From Acidimicrobiales bacterium (GTDB taxonomy: Bacteria > Actinomycetota > Acidimicrobiia > Acidimicrobiales > MedAcidi-G1): a DNA stretch of 64,000 nt. The position numbers and the translations under genes are program-made. The stretch covers positions 62,001-126,000 of the forward strand of contig JASLKK010000001.1 in NCBI GenBank assembly GCA_030747595.1. The letters run 5' to 3'. Each line of letters opens with the position of its first letter. Positions within the stretch are counted from its first letter, which is position 1. Below are positions 54,965 to 64,000 of this stretch, piece after piece. The notes under the pieces were generated by a model. The model saw only the letters and a list, made by a program, of their open reading frames with translations. It had not been told where the DNA came from and did no database searches.

Positions 54965-55600
54965 ATGGTCGCCCCGTTCATCGAAGCCTTGTCCGCGTTC
55001 GCCACCTCCGAGGGGGCCCGTGACCCGGATCTGACCCGACCCATGGCGCTCCTGACTGATGCGCTTCTTCGGGTGATGCCGACGGTAGGTCGGGGACCCC
55101 AGCCAAGCCAGGAGGTCGTCGATCGACACCTGGGTGGTGCTCTGGCCGCGGCGGTCGGAACAGCGGGGGAACTCATCGGCTCAGTCGTACACGAGGTGGG
55201 TTGGGCCAAGCCATACCCCGAGTACGCCGGTGAGCCCGACATGGATGCCATGCGGGCCAACTACTCGTACGCCCCGATCATCGGGAGCGCCACCGACGTC
55301 ATCTCCGGGGGGGCGGTGGCTGCGCCGTACCTGAGCGATGAGGTGTTTGTCGGGCTGGTGTTGCAGGGTCCGGATTGCGACTATCCGTCGCACGTCCACA
55401 AGTCCGAGGAAATCTTCTGGGTGGCCGCGGGCACGTCGGACTGGCAGAAGGGCGACGTCTGGCGAGTCGAGGAGCCCGGTGGGGTGATCCACCACGAATC
55501 GGGGGTTCGGCACGCCACGGTGACCCGTGACAGTCCGCTACTGATGTTGTTCGCGTGGGTGACCGACCCGGGTTGCATTCCGGTCATTGTCCGGCGCTGA
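54965..55600 (+). CDS. Cupin resembling DMSP lyases, with Tyr-to-Phe change
   Basis: 211 residues from ATG 54965; an ATG at 54923 would add 14 codons. Metal-site motif: H143-x-H145-x3-E149 (YPSHVHKSEEIFW) with the distal H183 in HHESGVRHATVT. The surrounding pattern, VLQGPDCDYPSH, VAAGTSDWQKGDVWR and SPLLMLFAWVTD, resembles the DddQ/DddL/DddK dimethylsulfoniopropionate lyases. Their HxHxxxExY motif has a functionally important Tyr; here that position is F151. It may be an inactive or retasked member. The N-terminal 100 residues are helical, ending in MRANYSYAPIIG. The gene is 8 bp from the rhomboid gene start. Confidence 0.65.
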   Translation: MVAPFIEALSAFATSEGARDPDLTRPMALLTDALLRVMPTVGRGPQPSQEVVDRHLGGALAAAVGTAGELIGSVVHEVGWAKPYPEYAGEPDMDAMRANYSYAPIIGSATDVISGGAVAAPYLSDEVFVGLVLQGPDCDYPSHVHKSEEIFWVAAGTSDWQKGDVWRVEEPGGVIHHESGVRHATVTRDSPLLMLFAWVTDPGCIPVIVRR

Positions 55601-55605
55601 ACCTG

Positions 55606-56565
55606 ATGTCGGAATCATTGCCGGGAGGCGAGTTCGAGGCCTGTCACCGGCATCCGGAGAATCGGGCCGGAGTGCGCTGTCAGCGGTGCAACCGCCGGAT
55701 CTGTGCGCTGTGCATGCACACGGCATCGGTGGGCTTCCACTGTCCGGACTGTGCAGGCGGACGGACGCGACGGCGCGAAAGGTCCAGCCCGATCCGTCCG
55801 GTGGGGGCGCGCCCTGCGGGGCGGCGAGTCGCACATGTGCGGGTCGGTCCGGTGGAGGGGCCACCGGCCACCCTGGCGCTGGTTGCCCTAAACGTCGCGG
55901 CGTTCCTGGGCACCGTCTTTCTGGGCGGCTCGGGAGGTGGCGGCGTCTACGACCGGTTCGCCTCCGGCGGCGGGATGGTCACCGTGGACCACGGTCTGCT
56001 GGGCATCGGCCGGTCGGGGCCGTTCCTCATCGGCGTGGCCGAGGGGGAGTGGAGTCGCCTGCTCACCGGTGGCTTCCTGCACGCCGGCCTGCTCCACCTC
56101 CTGGTCAACATGTTCCTGCTGTGGATGTTGGGTCGCCAGCTGGAGGCCGCACACGGTCCGGGTCGTTATGCCGGCCTGTACCTGGCGTCGTTGCTAGCCG
56201 GCTCGTTCGGGGTGATGCTGCGCGACCCTCAGGCCCTCACGGTAGGCGCATCGGGTGCCGTGTTCGGCCTCATGGCCGCGGCAGTCATCCACCAGCTCCG
56301 GCGGGGAATCAACCCCTGGGGGACGGGGCTGGGAGGCCTGCTCCTGGTCAACGTGGTGTTCACATTCGGCCGACCCGGCATCAGCATCGGTGGCCATCTG
56401 GGTGGATTGGTAGGTGGTGCGTTGGTGGCGTGGATGGTCGACACCGTCGAGCGTCGTGGCATGCCCCGGGTGCTGGTCGCCGCGCTGCCCTGGGTGGTGG
56501 CGATCGCGTTCGCCGCCGGTTCGGTGTGGGCGGCGGGACGTTGGTGGGACCCGGTGCTGCGTTGA
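55606..56565 (+). CDS. Rhomboid intramembrane protease with N-terminal zinc finger
   Basis: 319 residues from ATG 55606. Residues 13-49 hold a B-box-like Cys/His cluster (CHRHPENRAGVRCQRC, then CALCMHT and FHCPDCAGG), followed by a basic linker. Six hydrophobic helices follow, with the HxxxN-type pair in FLHAGLLHLLVNMFLLWMLG, the nucleophile Ser in VGASGAVFG and the catalytic His in SIGGHLGGLVGG. The Ser-His dyad is intact, so an active serine protease is predicted. Its substrates are unknown. This zinc-finger/rhomboid fusion is common in actinobacteria. Confidence 0.9.
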   Translation: MSESLPGGEFEACHRHPENRAGVRCQRCNRRICALCMHTASVGFHCPDCAGGRTRRRERSSPIRPVGARPAGRRVAHVRVGPVEGPPATLALVALNVAAFLGTVFLGGSGGGGVYDRFASGGGMVTVDHGLLGIGRSGPFLIGVAEGEWSRLLTGGFLHAGLLHLLVNMFLLWMLGRQLEAAHGPGRYAGLYLASLLAGSFGVMLRDPQALTVGASGAVFGLMAAAVIHQLRRGINPWGTGLGGLLLVNVVFTFGRPGISIGGHLGGLVGGALVAWMVDTVERRGMPRVLVAALPWVVAIAFAAGSVWAAGRWWDPVLR

Positions 56566-56591
56566 GTCCGTCTTCGGGGGACGATCGCGTG

Positions 56592-57299
56592 ATGGACGAA
56601 CAATCATTGAACCAGTCGGCCGTTGGACCACCAGATCTGGAGTTCTTCTGGGACCCGGTGTGTCCGTTCGCCTGGCAGACGTCACGCTGGCTACGACGGG
56701 TAGCTGACCTTCGGGGCCTGACCGTGGAGTGGCGGTTCATCAACCTGTCGATCCTCAACGAGGAGCGTGACTACGACGCCGAGTTCCCCGAGGGCTATCG
56801 GGAGTCACACGACCGGGGGCGCCGCATGCTGCGGGTGGCGGCCTCGGTGCGTGCCGCCGAGGGGACCGCCGCGATGGATCGGCTCTACCGGGCGTTCGGC
56901 GAGACGATCTGGCACCGGGTGATGGACGAGGGCGCCGACTTCCGTGCCGATGTGGCCACACCGGACCACATCGCCAATGTGTTGGACCGGGCGGGTTTCG
57001 ATCCGACCTACGGCGACGCGGCGACCGACCCCTCGTGGGACGCCGAACTGCGGGCCGAGACCGCCGAAGCGGTGGGTCGCACGGGTGATCAGGTGGGGAC
57101 GCCGATCATCACCTTCGGGCCTCCCGACGGTCCGTCGATCTTCGGGCCGGTCATCTCGTCGGTGCCTGACTCTGACGAGGAGTGCCTGGCGCTGTACGAC
57201 GCCACGGTCACCCTGTGCAGGTTCGACACGTTCTCCGAACTCAAGCGCAGTGCCCGGCCACGGTTGGACCTACCGGTCATGACCGGGCGTCCCGGTTAA
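56592..57299 (+). CDS. DsbA-fold protein of the Rv2466c (mycothiol-dependent) type
   Basis: 235 residues from ATG 56592. FFWDPVCPFAWQTSRWLRR gives a thioredoxin-fold N terminus whose active site is C24-P-F-A27, with only the first Cys. VEWRFINLSILNEERD matches the pattern I know from the Rv2466c family, which works with mycothiol. VGTPIITF contains the cis-Pro loop. A single-Cys site suggests a mycothiol mixed-disulphide mechanism rather than a dithiol one. It has no signal peptide and is cytosolic. It lies 26 bp downstream of the rhomboid gene. Confidence 0.75.
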   Translation: MDEQSLNQSAVGPPDLEFFWDPVCPFAWQTSRWLRRVADLRGLTVEWRFINLSILNEERDYDAEFPEGYRESHDRGRRMLRVAASVRAAEGTAAMDRLYRAFGETIWHRVMDEGADFRADVATPDHIANVLDRAGFDPTYGDAATDPSWDAELRAETAEAVGRTGDQVGTPIITFGPPDGPSIFGPVISSVPDSDEECLALYDATVTLCRFDTFSELKRSARPRLDLPVMTGRPG

Positions 57300-57346
57300 C
57301 TCCGAACCTCTTCCACTTCGACCGGGTACCGGCTTGGCTACCGGTG

Positions 57347-58111
57347 TTACGTGGTGTCAGCTCGACGCCACGTGCTCACGTGTTGCGACGAGTCGTCGGA
57401 AAATGGGGTGCCCCGCCAGTCCTCGGTTCGGTCGACCCGCTCCAGCCCGGCGACGTCCGCCATGGCGTCGAGTTGGTCCGGGGTGGCGTAGCGCAACAGG
57501 TAAGGAAAGAACCGGTTTCCGGCCGCCGTCATCACGATCCGCTGCCCGGTGATGGTCTGGGCAGCCCTGTTCGTGGCCACCACGTCCAGCATCACCCGGT
57601 CGATGGATACGTCGCGGACCGATACGCCGTCGTGGGTGTCGGGGGCTGGCACGAACGCCTCAAGCACGAACCGGCCTTCGGGGGCCAACGTCTCGGCCAC
57701 GCCGTGCATGCACGCCTGTTGGGTCGCCTCGGTGGTCAGGTTGAAGAACGTGTTGAAACCCACAAGTACCACGTCGAATCCTGTGCCAGCGATGGTCGGA
57801 TCGGCCATGTCGCCGGCGACCAGAGTGAGTCGGTCAGCTCCCGGCTTGGCTCGGAGGCGGTCCAGCATCGACGGTGAGGCATCCAGCCCGGTGACGGTCA
57901 GGCCCCGGTCGGCCAGCGGGAGAGCGAGTCGGCCCGTGCCGACGCCCAGCTCCAGCACGGTGCCTGCCGGCCCGGCGAGGGTGTTGACCCGATCGGCTAC
58001 CTCGCTGGGAGATCCGATCTGGGTGATGGCGATCCCGCCGTCGACGCCGTACCACTCGTCGTAGACCTCGGCGATGGTCTCGCCGTAGGTCTCGCTGTCG
58101 TACCCGTCCAT
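57347..58111 (-). CDS. Class I SAM-dependent methyltransferase
   Basis: 254 residues from ATG 58111; the open frame extends 88 codons further, but that part overlaps the divergent desulfurase gene and lacks domain features. Motif I is VLELGVGTGRLALPLADRG, followed by VTGLDASPSMLDRL, LVAGDMADP and FDVVLVGFNTFFNL. The substrate is unknown. The lid region with HDGVSVRDVSIDRV resembles small-molecule methyltransferases. It is divergent from the thiolation pair, with a gap of about 75 bp. Confidence 0.85.
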   Translation of the reverse strand: MDGYDSETYGETIAEVYDEWYGVDGGIAITQIGSPSEVADRVNTLAGPAGTVLELGVGTGRLALPLADRGLTVTGLDASPSMLDRLRAKPGADRLTLVAGDMADPTIAGTGFDVVLVGFNTFFNLTTEATQQACMHGVAETLAPEGRFVLEAFVPAPDTHDGVSVRDVSIDRVMLDVVATNRAAQTITGQRIVMTAAGNRFFPYLLRYATPDQLDAMADVAGLERVDRTEDWRGTPFSDDSSQHVSTWRRADTT

Positions 58112-58186
58112 AATCCAGAGTCTGGGGGAGGGATCGGCAAACTCCAATAGGGACCCGTGGACCGGGTCGGCCGTAGCCTTGACGTC

Positions 58187-59401
58187 GTGGGAGTGGAGCT
58201 GACGAACGAGATTCCCCAGAAACGGGTCTACCTGGATCATGCGGCAAGCACGCCGGCCCGGCCCGAGGTGGTGGCCGCCATGTTGCCGTGGCTGACTGAC
58301 CACCCCGGCAACCCGTCGGGTTCCCATGCCGCGGCCCGGGAGGCCCGGCGGGCGGTCGACGACGCTCGCGACCATGTGGCCGTCCTAGTCGGGTGCCTAC
58401 CGGGTGAGGTGGTCTTCACCTCTGGGGGGACCGAGGCCGACAACCTCGCTGTGGACGGCGTGGTCCGGGCCACCGGTGGTCTGCCGGTGTGTAGCGCGGC
58501 CGAACATCCGGCGGTTCTGGAGCCGGTACGTGACGCCGGCGGGCTGGTGGTGCCGACCGACGCCGGTGGCTGTATCGACCTCGAGGCGCTGTCCGAGGTG
58601 CTGGCCTCGGTCGACGCCTCTCCGGCGGCCGATGCCCCGGAGATGGGGATCGCCCTGGTGTCGGCCATGGTGGCCAACAACGAGACTGGAGCGGTGACCG
58701 ACATCGACGCGGTGGCCGCGGTGGTGGCCGAGCATGCGCCCGACACCGTTGTGCACACCGACGCCGTGCAGGCCACTGCATGGCTGGACCTGCCCGCGAC
58801 GGTCCATCGAGCCGGGTTGGTCAGCATCACTGGCCACAAGTTCGGCGGCCCCAAGGGCGCCGGCGCACTGGTGGTGCGGGCTGGGGTGCCGTTGGCGCCC
58901 GTCCTACGGGGTGGTGGACAGGAACGAGAACGGCGCAGCGGAACCCAGAACGTGCCGGCCATCGTGGGCCTTGGCGAAGCAGCCCGTCTGATGGTCGTCG
59001 AGCGTGACGCCGTTTGCCAGCGGGTCGGAGCCCTCCGGAACCGGCTGGAAGACGGGCTGGTGGAGGCCGTCAGCGGAGCCCGCCGGACGGTGCCCGACGG
59101 AACGCCCCGGACCCCGGGGGTGGCCCATCTGTGTTTCGATGGCATCGAGAGCGAAGAGTTGTTGTTCCTGCTGGAAAGGGACGGAATCGCGGCCAGCGCC
59201 GCGTCGTCGTGTGCCAGCGGGGCTCAGGAACCCTCACCGGTCCTGGCCGCCATGGGCATCGACCGGGTGACGGCAGCGGGATCGCTACGACTGTCCTTGG
59301 GGTGGGCCAGTACCGGCGCTGACGTAGACCATGCCCTCGCCGTCGTCCCGGCGGCCGTAGAGCGACTTCGGGCCCACACCCGTTCGTTGCAGTCCAGATG
59401 A
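58187..59401 (+). CDS. Cysteine desulfurase (IscS/NifS family)
   Basis: 404 residues from GTG 58187; GTG 58157 or 58193 are alternatives. VYLDHAASTPARPEV is the N-terminal signature. TSGGTEADNLAV and AANNETGAV-like MVANNETGAVTDID contact PLP, and the Schiff-base lysine is in SITGHKFGGPKG. The mobile loop with the sulphur-carrying cysteine is ASSCASGAQEPSPVL. It removes sulphur from cysteine to give a protein persulphide. The ATGA overlap with mnmA shows its main job is probably tRNA thiolation, with Fe-S supply possible too. Confidence 0.92.
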   Translation: MGVELTNEIPQKRVYLDHAASTPARPEVVAAMLPWLTDHPGNPSGSHAAAREARRAVDDARDHVAVLVGCLPGEVVFTSGGTEADNLAVDGVVRATGGLPVCSAAEHPAVLEPVRDAGGLVVPTDAGGCIDLEALSEVLASVDASPAADAPEMGIALVSAMVANNETGAVTDIDAVAAVVAEHAPDTVVHTDAVQATAWLDLPATVHRAGLVSITGHKFGGPKGAGALVVRAGVPLAPVLRGGGQERERRSGTQNVPAIVGLGEAARLMVVERDAVCQRVGALRNRLEDGLVEAVSGARRTVPDGTPRTPGVAHLCFDGIESEELLFLLERDGIAASAASSCASGAQEPSPVLAAMGIDRVTAAGSLRLSLGWASTGADVDHALAVVPAAVERLRAHTRSLQSR

Positions 59402-60510
59402 CCGACCAGAGCCACGCCGTGTCTCACCCGTTGGGAACGCAGGACGGCGGCCCGATCGGGCCGGTGATGGTGGCCATGTCTGGGGGCGTCGACTCGTCGG
59501 TGGCAGCGGCTCTACTTCGCGACGCCGGCCATGAGGTGGTGGGGGTGACCCTTCGACTGTGGGGGGGCGAGTCCGACTCGGGGTGCTGCGCGGTGTCCGA
59601 CGTCGACGATGCCCGTCGGGTGGCAGACGCCCTGGGGATCGAACACCACGTGTTCAATCTGGGCGATGACTTCGAGCGTGACGTGGTGGCGCCCTACGTG
59701 GCCGCCCACGCGGAGGGTCGCACTCCGAACCCATGCGTGGAGTGCAACCGACACCTCAAGTTCAACCGACTCCGGCACCGGGCCTCCGCTCTGGGCTTCG
59801 ATCGGATAGCTACCGGGCACCACGCCCGGATCGTCCAACGGCGCGACGGCACCCGCCGCATTGCCCGGGCCGTCGACTCGGCCAAGGACCAGTCCTACGT
59901 GCTGCACATGCTCGACCAGCCACAGTTGGCCGGACTGCTGCTGCCCATAGGCGACCTGAGTAAGGACGAGGTCCGGCGTCGTGCGGCGGCCATAGGACTC
60001 CGGACGGCCGACAAGCCCGACAGTCAGGACGTGTGCTTCATCACGCGGGCCCACGGTCGGGAGGACTTCTTGGGCCGACGTATCCCGCTGACGCCCGGCC
60101 GGGTGGTGGACGGATCCGGCGCCGAGGTCGGTGCGGTTAACGCGATGGAGTTGGTGACCATTGGCCAACGTCGGGGGATGGCTCTGGCTGGTGGTGGTGC
60201 ACCCCGTTACGCGGTGGCCGTGGACCTTCCGACAGCCACCGTGACCGTGGGGTCAGCCGCCGATCTACTGGTCGACGAGACCCCGGTTGAGAGTCTGGTC
60301 TGGACCGGCGATCACGTGGATACGGACGGACTGGCAGCACAGACGAGTGCCCACGGGACGGCCGAACCGGTGACGGTGCACGCCAGTCTGGAGAGGTCTC
60401 CGGACCGATGGCAACTGCGATGGGTCCGACCTCACCGTCGGGTGGCGCCAGGCCAGAGCGTGGTGTTCTACGAGGGCGACGAGGTGGTCGGCGGAGCGAC
60501 GGCCGCCTGA
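59398..60510 (+). CDS. mnmA: tRNA-specific 2-thiouridylase
   Basis: 370 residues. The PP-loop AMSGGVDSSVAAALL adenylates uridine 34, and the two catalytic cysteines are in GRTPNPCVECNRHLKF and DSQDVCFI. The central ATGHHARI stretch and the C-terminal barrel (VTIGQRRGMAL, VVFYEGDEVVGGATA) are complete. It makes 2-thiouridine at the wobble position of Lys, Glu and Gln tRNAs, taking sulphur from the adjacent desulfurase. The upstream overlap of 4 bp suggests fixed stoichiometry. Confidence 0.96.
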   Translation: MTDQSHAVSHPLGTQDGGPIGPVMVAMSGGVDSSVAAALLRDAGHEVVGVTLRLWGGESDSGCCAVSDVDDARRVADALGIEHHVFNLGDDFERDVVAPYVAAHAEGRTPNPCVECNRHLKFNRLRHRASALGFDRIATGHHARIVQRRDGTRRIARAVDSAKDQSYVLHMLDQPQLAGLLLPIGDLSKDEVRRRAAAIGLRTADKPDSQDVCFITRAHGREDFLGRRIPLTPGRVVDGSGAEVGAVNAMELVTIGQRRGMALAGGGAPRYAVAVDLPTATVTVGSAADLLVDETPVESLVWTGDHVDTDGLAAQTSAHGTAEPVTVHASLERSPDRWQLRWVRPHRRVAPGQSVVFYEGDEVVGGATAA

Positions 60511-60516
60511 CCTGTT

Positions 60517-61476
60517 TCAGCCCACTGGCAGGCGACGTCGGGCCGCTTCGGCAAGGACCACGTCGGGACGGACCGGGGAACACAGGAAAGCCTCGATGGC
60601 TTGTACCTCCATGGCAGGCGTTGCAGCCCCGCCACGGGACTTGACGGGCAGGACGTCATGGGGCCGACGGCAACGGATCTCGAGGGCCAGGCCCCGGGCC
60701 TGCTGGGTGAAGTCGCTGGCACCGGTGTGGGCCGCTGCGGCGCCGAGCTGATCCAGTCCGGCCCTCTCGAGAAGAGTGGGCTCGGCAAGGGCCAGGTGGT
60801 CGTGGAGGACGAATCCGGCGGGTACCAGCACGATCCAACGGCGGGCCAGCCGGTGCAGCGACCGGAGGGAGAGAATGGTCAGCGGGAGACCGACGGCGGT
60901 GACCACGGCTCCGGGCACCCACCGGGAGTGCAGAAGGAGGATCGGGCCAACGGCCGCGCCAGCGACGGTCACAGCGGTGGCCAGGGGGCCGAGGACTAGA
61001 ACGACCGGGCCGGGCGCCCGCAACAGGAAGCGGCGCTCGTCGCCGTACGAAGCACCGTCCACGAACCGGTCGGCTACCGGAGCGTCGAATGAGGCCAAAA
61101 CAACGAGGATCCCGGCAAGAAGTGCGAAGCCGATGTTCACGAGGTCATCGGTAACGCTGGCGCTCCATACGGCGAGAGCGGCGACGCCCGGACCACCGAC
61201 GCGCAGCACGGTCAGGGTCACCGGCAGCGGCACGAGGGTGGCCGTCAGACAGAACGCCCAGCAGACCCAGAGCGCCGCTGAGGTAGCCGAACGCGGTCCC
61301 GGGTCCATTCCATGGAGGGCATCGGCGACGGCGGGACCGATCAGGATCGGAAGGAGCACCCAGATGGCTCGCAGACCCGAGACGCCAAGTCGCTCGGCGC
61401 GGCGTCCCGGGTGGTCGTTCGTCCGCGACGAGGCCACGGAGGAAACCAGTGAAGGAAATAAGCGTCGAGCCACCAC
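60517..61476 (-). CDS. Conserved membrane protein between mnmA and ligA
   Basis: 319 residues from GTG 61476; a start near 61383 is possible, since the first 30 residues are hydrophilic and unusual. Five or six hydrophobic segments span about residues 35-210. A soluble C-terminal part begins RRWIVLVPAGFVLHDHLAL and contains FTQQARGLALEIRCRRPH. I recall similar proteins at the same chromosomal position in other actinobacteria, but know no function. It is convergent with mnmA (6-bp gap) and divergent from ligA (54-bp gap). Confidence 0.7.
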   Translation of the reverse strand: MVARRLFPSLVSSVASSRTNDHPGRRAERLGVSGLRAIWVLLPILIGPAVADALHGMDPGPRSATSAALWVCWAFCLTATLVPLPVTLTVLRVGGPGVAALAVWSASVTDDLVNIGFALLAGILVVLASFDAPVADRFVDGASYGDERRFLLRAPGPVVLVLGPLATAVTVAGAAVGPILLLHSRWVPGAVVTAVGLPLTILSLRSLHRLARRWIVLVPAGFVLHDHLALAEPTLLERAGLDQLGAAAAHTGASDFTQQARGLALEIRCRRPHDVLPVKSRGGAATPAMEVQAIEAFLCSPVRPDVVLAEAARRRLPVG

Positions 61477-61521
61477 CCCACGCTAGAGCCCGCTCCGGGG
61501 CCTGTTGCGGGCCCTCGGTAG

Positions 61522-63606
<2,085 letters not shown>

Positions 63607-63668
63607 CCCACTGACCACTTGGCCCATCCAGCGGTTGGTTGGACGATTGGCTGGGGCCCGCCCCCGGG

Positions 63669-64000
63669 TCAGCCGTCGACCCGGAAGCACCAGTCGATGG
63701 TGGCGGTGCGGTCGGTGTTGCGGACTGGCCAGTAACGCACCGTGGCGCATACCTCCTGAGAGGGGAGTCGCTCGAGGGCCAGGCCGGCGTCGGGTCGGAA
63801 GATCACCGAGTTCAACGCCTTCTCGACCCTCTGCTGGTCGAAGGGGATGGCGGTGCCACCGATGTGGACGATCTCACCCACCCAGCCGGCAGCGAGGATG
63901 GCCCCCACGTTGGCCTGAGGCAGGACGGTGTCCCCCCGTGCGGGCAGGAGTTCAGACACGGCCGGATTGGTCGACACCGATACGTCGCCGAGGTTTTCGC
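63669..64000 (-). CDS. Unidentified protein, 5' end beyond right edge
   Basis: The reverse strand is open from the window edge to the TGA at 63669-63671, giving the last 109 residues. They read from ENLGDVSVSTNPAVSELLPA through a hydrophobic stretch AILAAGWVGEIVHIGG and IPFDQQRVEKALNSVIFRPD to the end IDWCFRVDG. A GTG at 63977 could start a 102-residue protein, but the frame continues upstream without a stop, so I treat it as partial. I recognise no domain. It converges on ligA with 62 bp between stops. Confidence 0.6.
   Translation of the reverse strand, partial: ENLGDVSVSTNPAVSELLPARGDTVLPQANVGAILAAGWVGEIVHIGGTAIPFDQQRVEKALNSVIFRPDAGLALERLPSQEVCATVRYWPVRNTDRTATIDWCFRVDG

Overview
The window is a high-GC, densely coded chromosomal segment from an actinobacterium. 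An Acidimicrobiia-like marine or soil lineage is my best guess. The phylum-level call rests on F420-type luciferase-like oxidoreductases, a wecA-like gene directly ahead of the atp operon, an inositol-phosphate synthase, a MurA with Asp in place of the catalytic Cys, a mycothiol-linked DsbA-fold protein, the cysteine desulfurase/mnmA/membrane protein/ligA block, and frequent GTG starts with ATGA/GTGA overlaps. The class assignment is inference. I see no rRNA, tRNA, CRISPR array, insertion sequence or prophage.

Left part (1-12.3 kb): a truncated F420-type oxidoreductase and a 45-codon remnant of a drug transporter precede a methylmalonyl-CoA mutase operon (mutA-mutB-meaB) and a Tat-exported PhoX/DUF839 protein. 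Convergent to it is class Ia ribonucleotide reductase (nrdA-nrdB), read from a promoter with a long leader and divergent from an isopenicillin-N-synthase-like oxygenase.

12.3-27.2 kb is a minus-strand run: AddB-like and AddA-like repair nuclease subunits, a CitE-like lyase, another F420-type oxidoreductase, an acidic protein with a perfect 69-bp tandem repeat, a PhyH dioxygenase, an acyl-CoA ligase and ileS. A second ligase/PhyH pair lies at 27.4-29.8 kb, next to ino1, which is divergent from a LysR regulator across a candidate operator.

32.3-42.6 kb is housekeeping: glyA, a WecA/TagO-like transferase, and the complete F-type ATP synthase operon (AtpZ/AtpI-like, AtpI-like, atpB-E-F-H-A-G-D-C) behind a recognisable promoter. 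The b subunit carries a signal peptide and an exported segment. glpX and two small conserved proteins follow.

45-52 kb is the most accessory-looking part. It holds a desaturase, a small hydrolase whose stop codon sits in a triplicated 24-bp repeat, then a molybdenum-hydroxylase operon (FAD, 2Fe-2S and Mo subunits plus a ubiquitin-like protein). That operon is led by a candidate promoter and a perfect hairpin beside the ribosome-binding site. Its Mo subunit lacks both CO-dehydrogenase signatures, so its substrate is unknown. An MFS transporter with an extra N-terminal domain converges on it.

52.2-64 kb: murA, a 50-aa membrane protein, a NifU-type scaffold, enoyl-CoA hydratase, a cupin resembling DMSP lyases but with Phe at the catalytic Tyr position, a zinc-finger rhomboid protease, an Rv2466c-like protein, a methyltransferase, the desulfurase-mnmA thiolation pair, a membrane protein, ligA and one gene running off the right edge. 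Overall the genes suggest an aerobic heterotroph degrading branched or odd-chain acyl-CoAs through propionyl/methylmalonyl-CoA, with mycothiol- and F420-linked redox chemistry.
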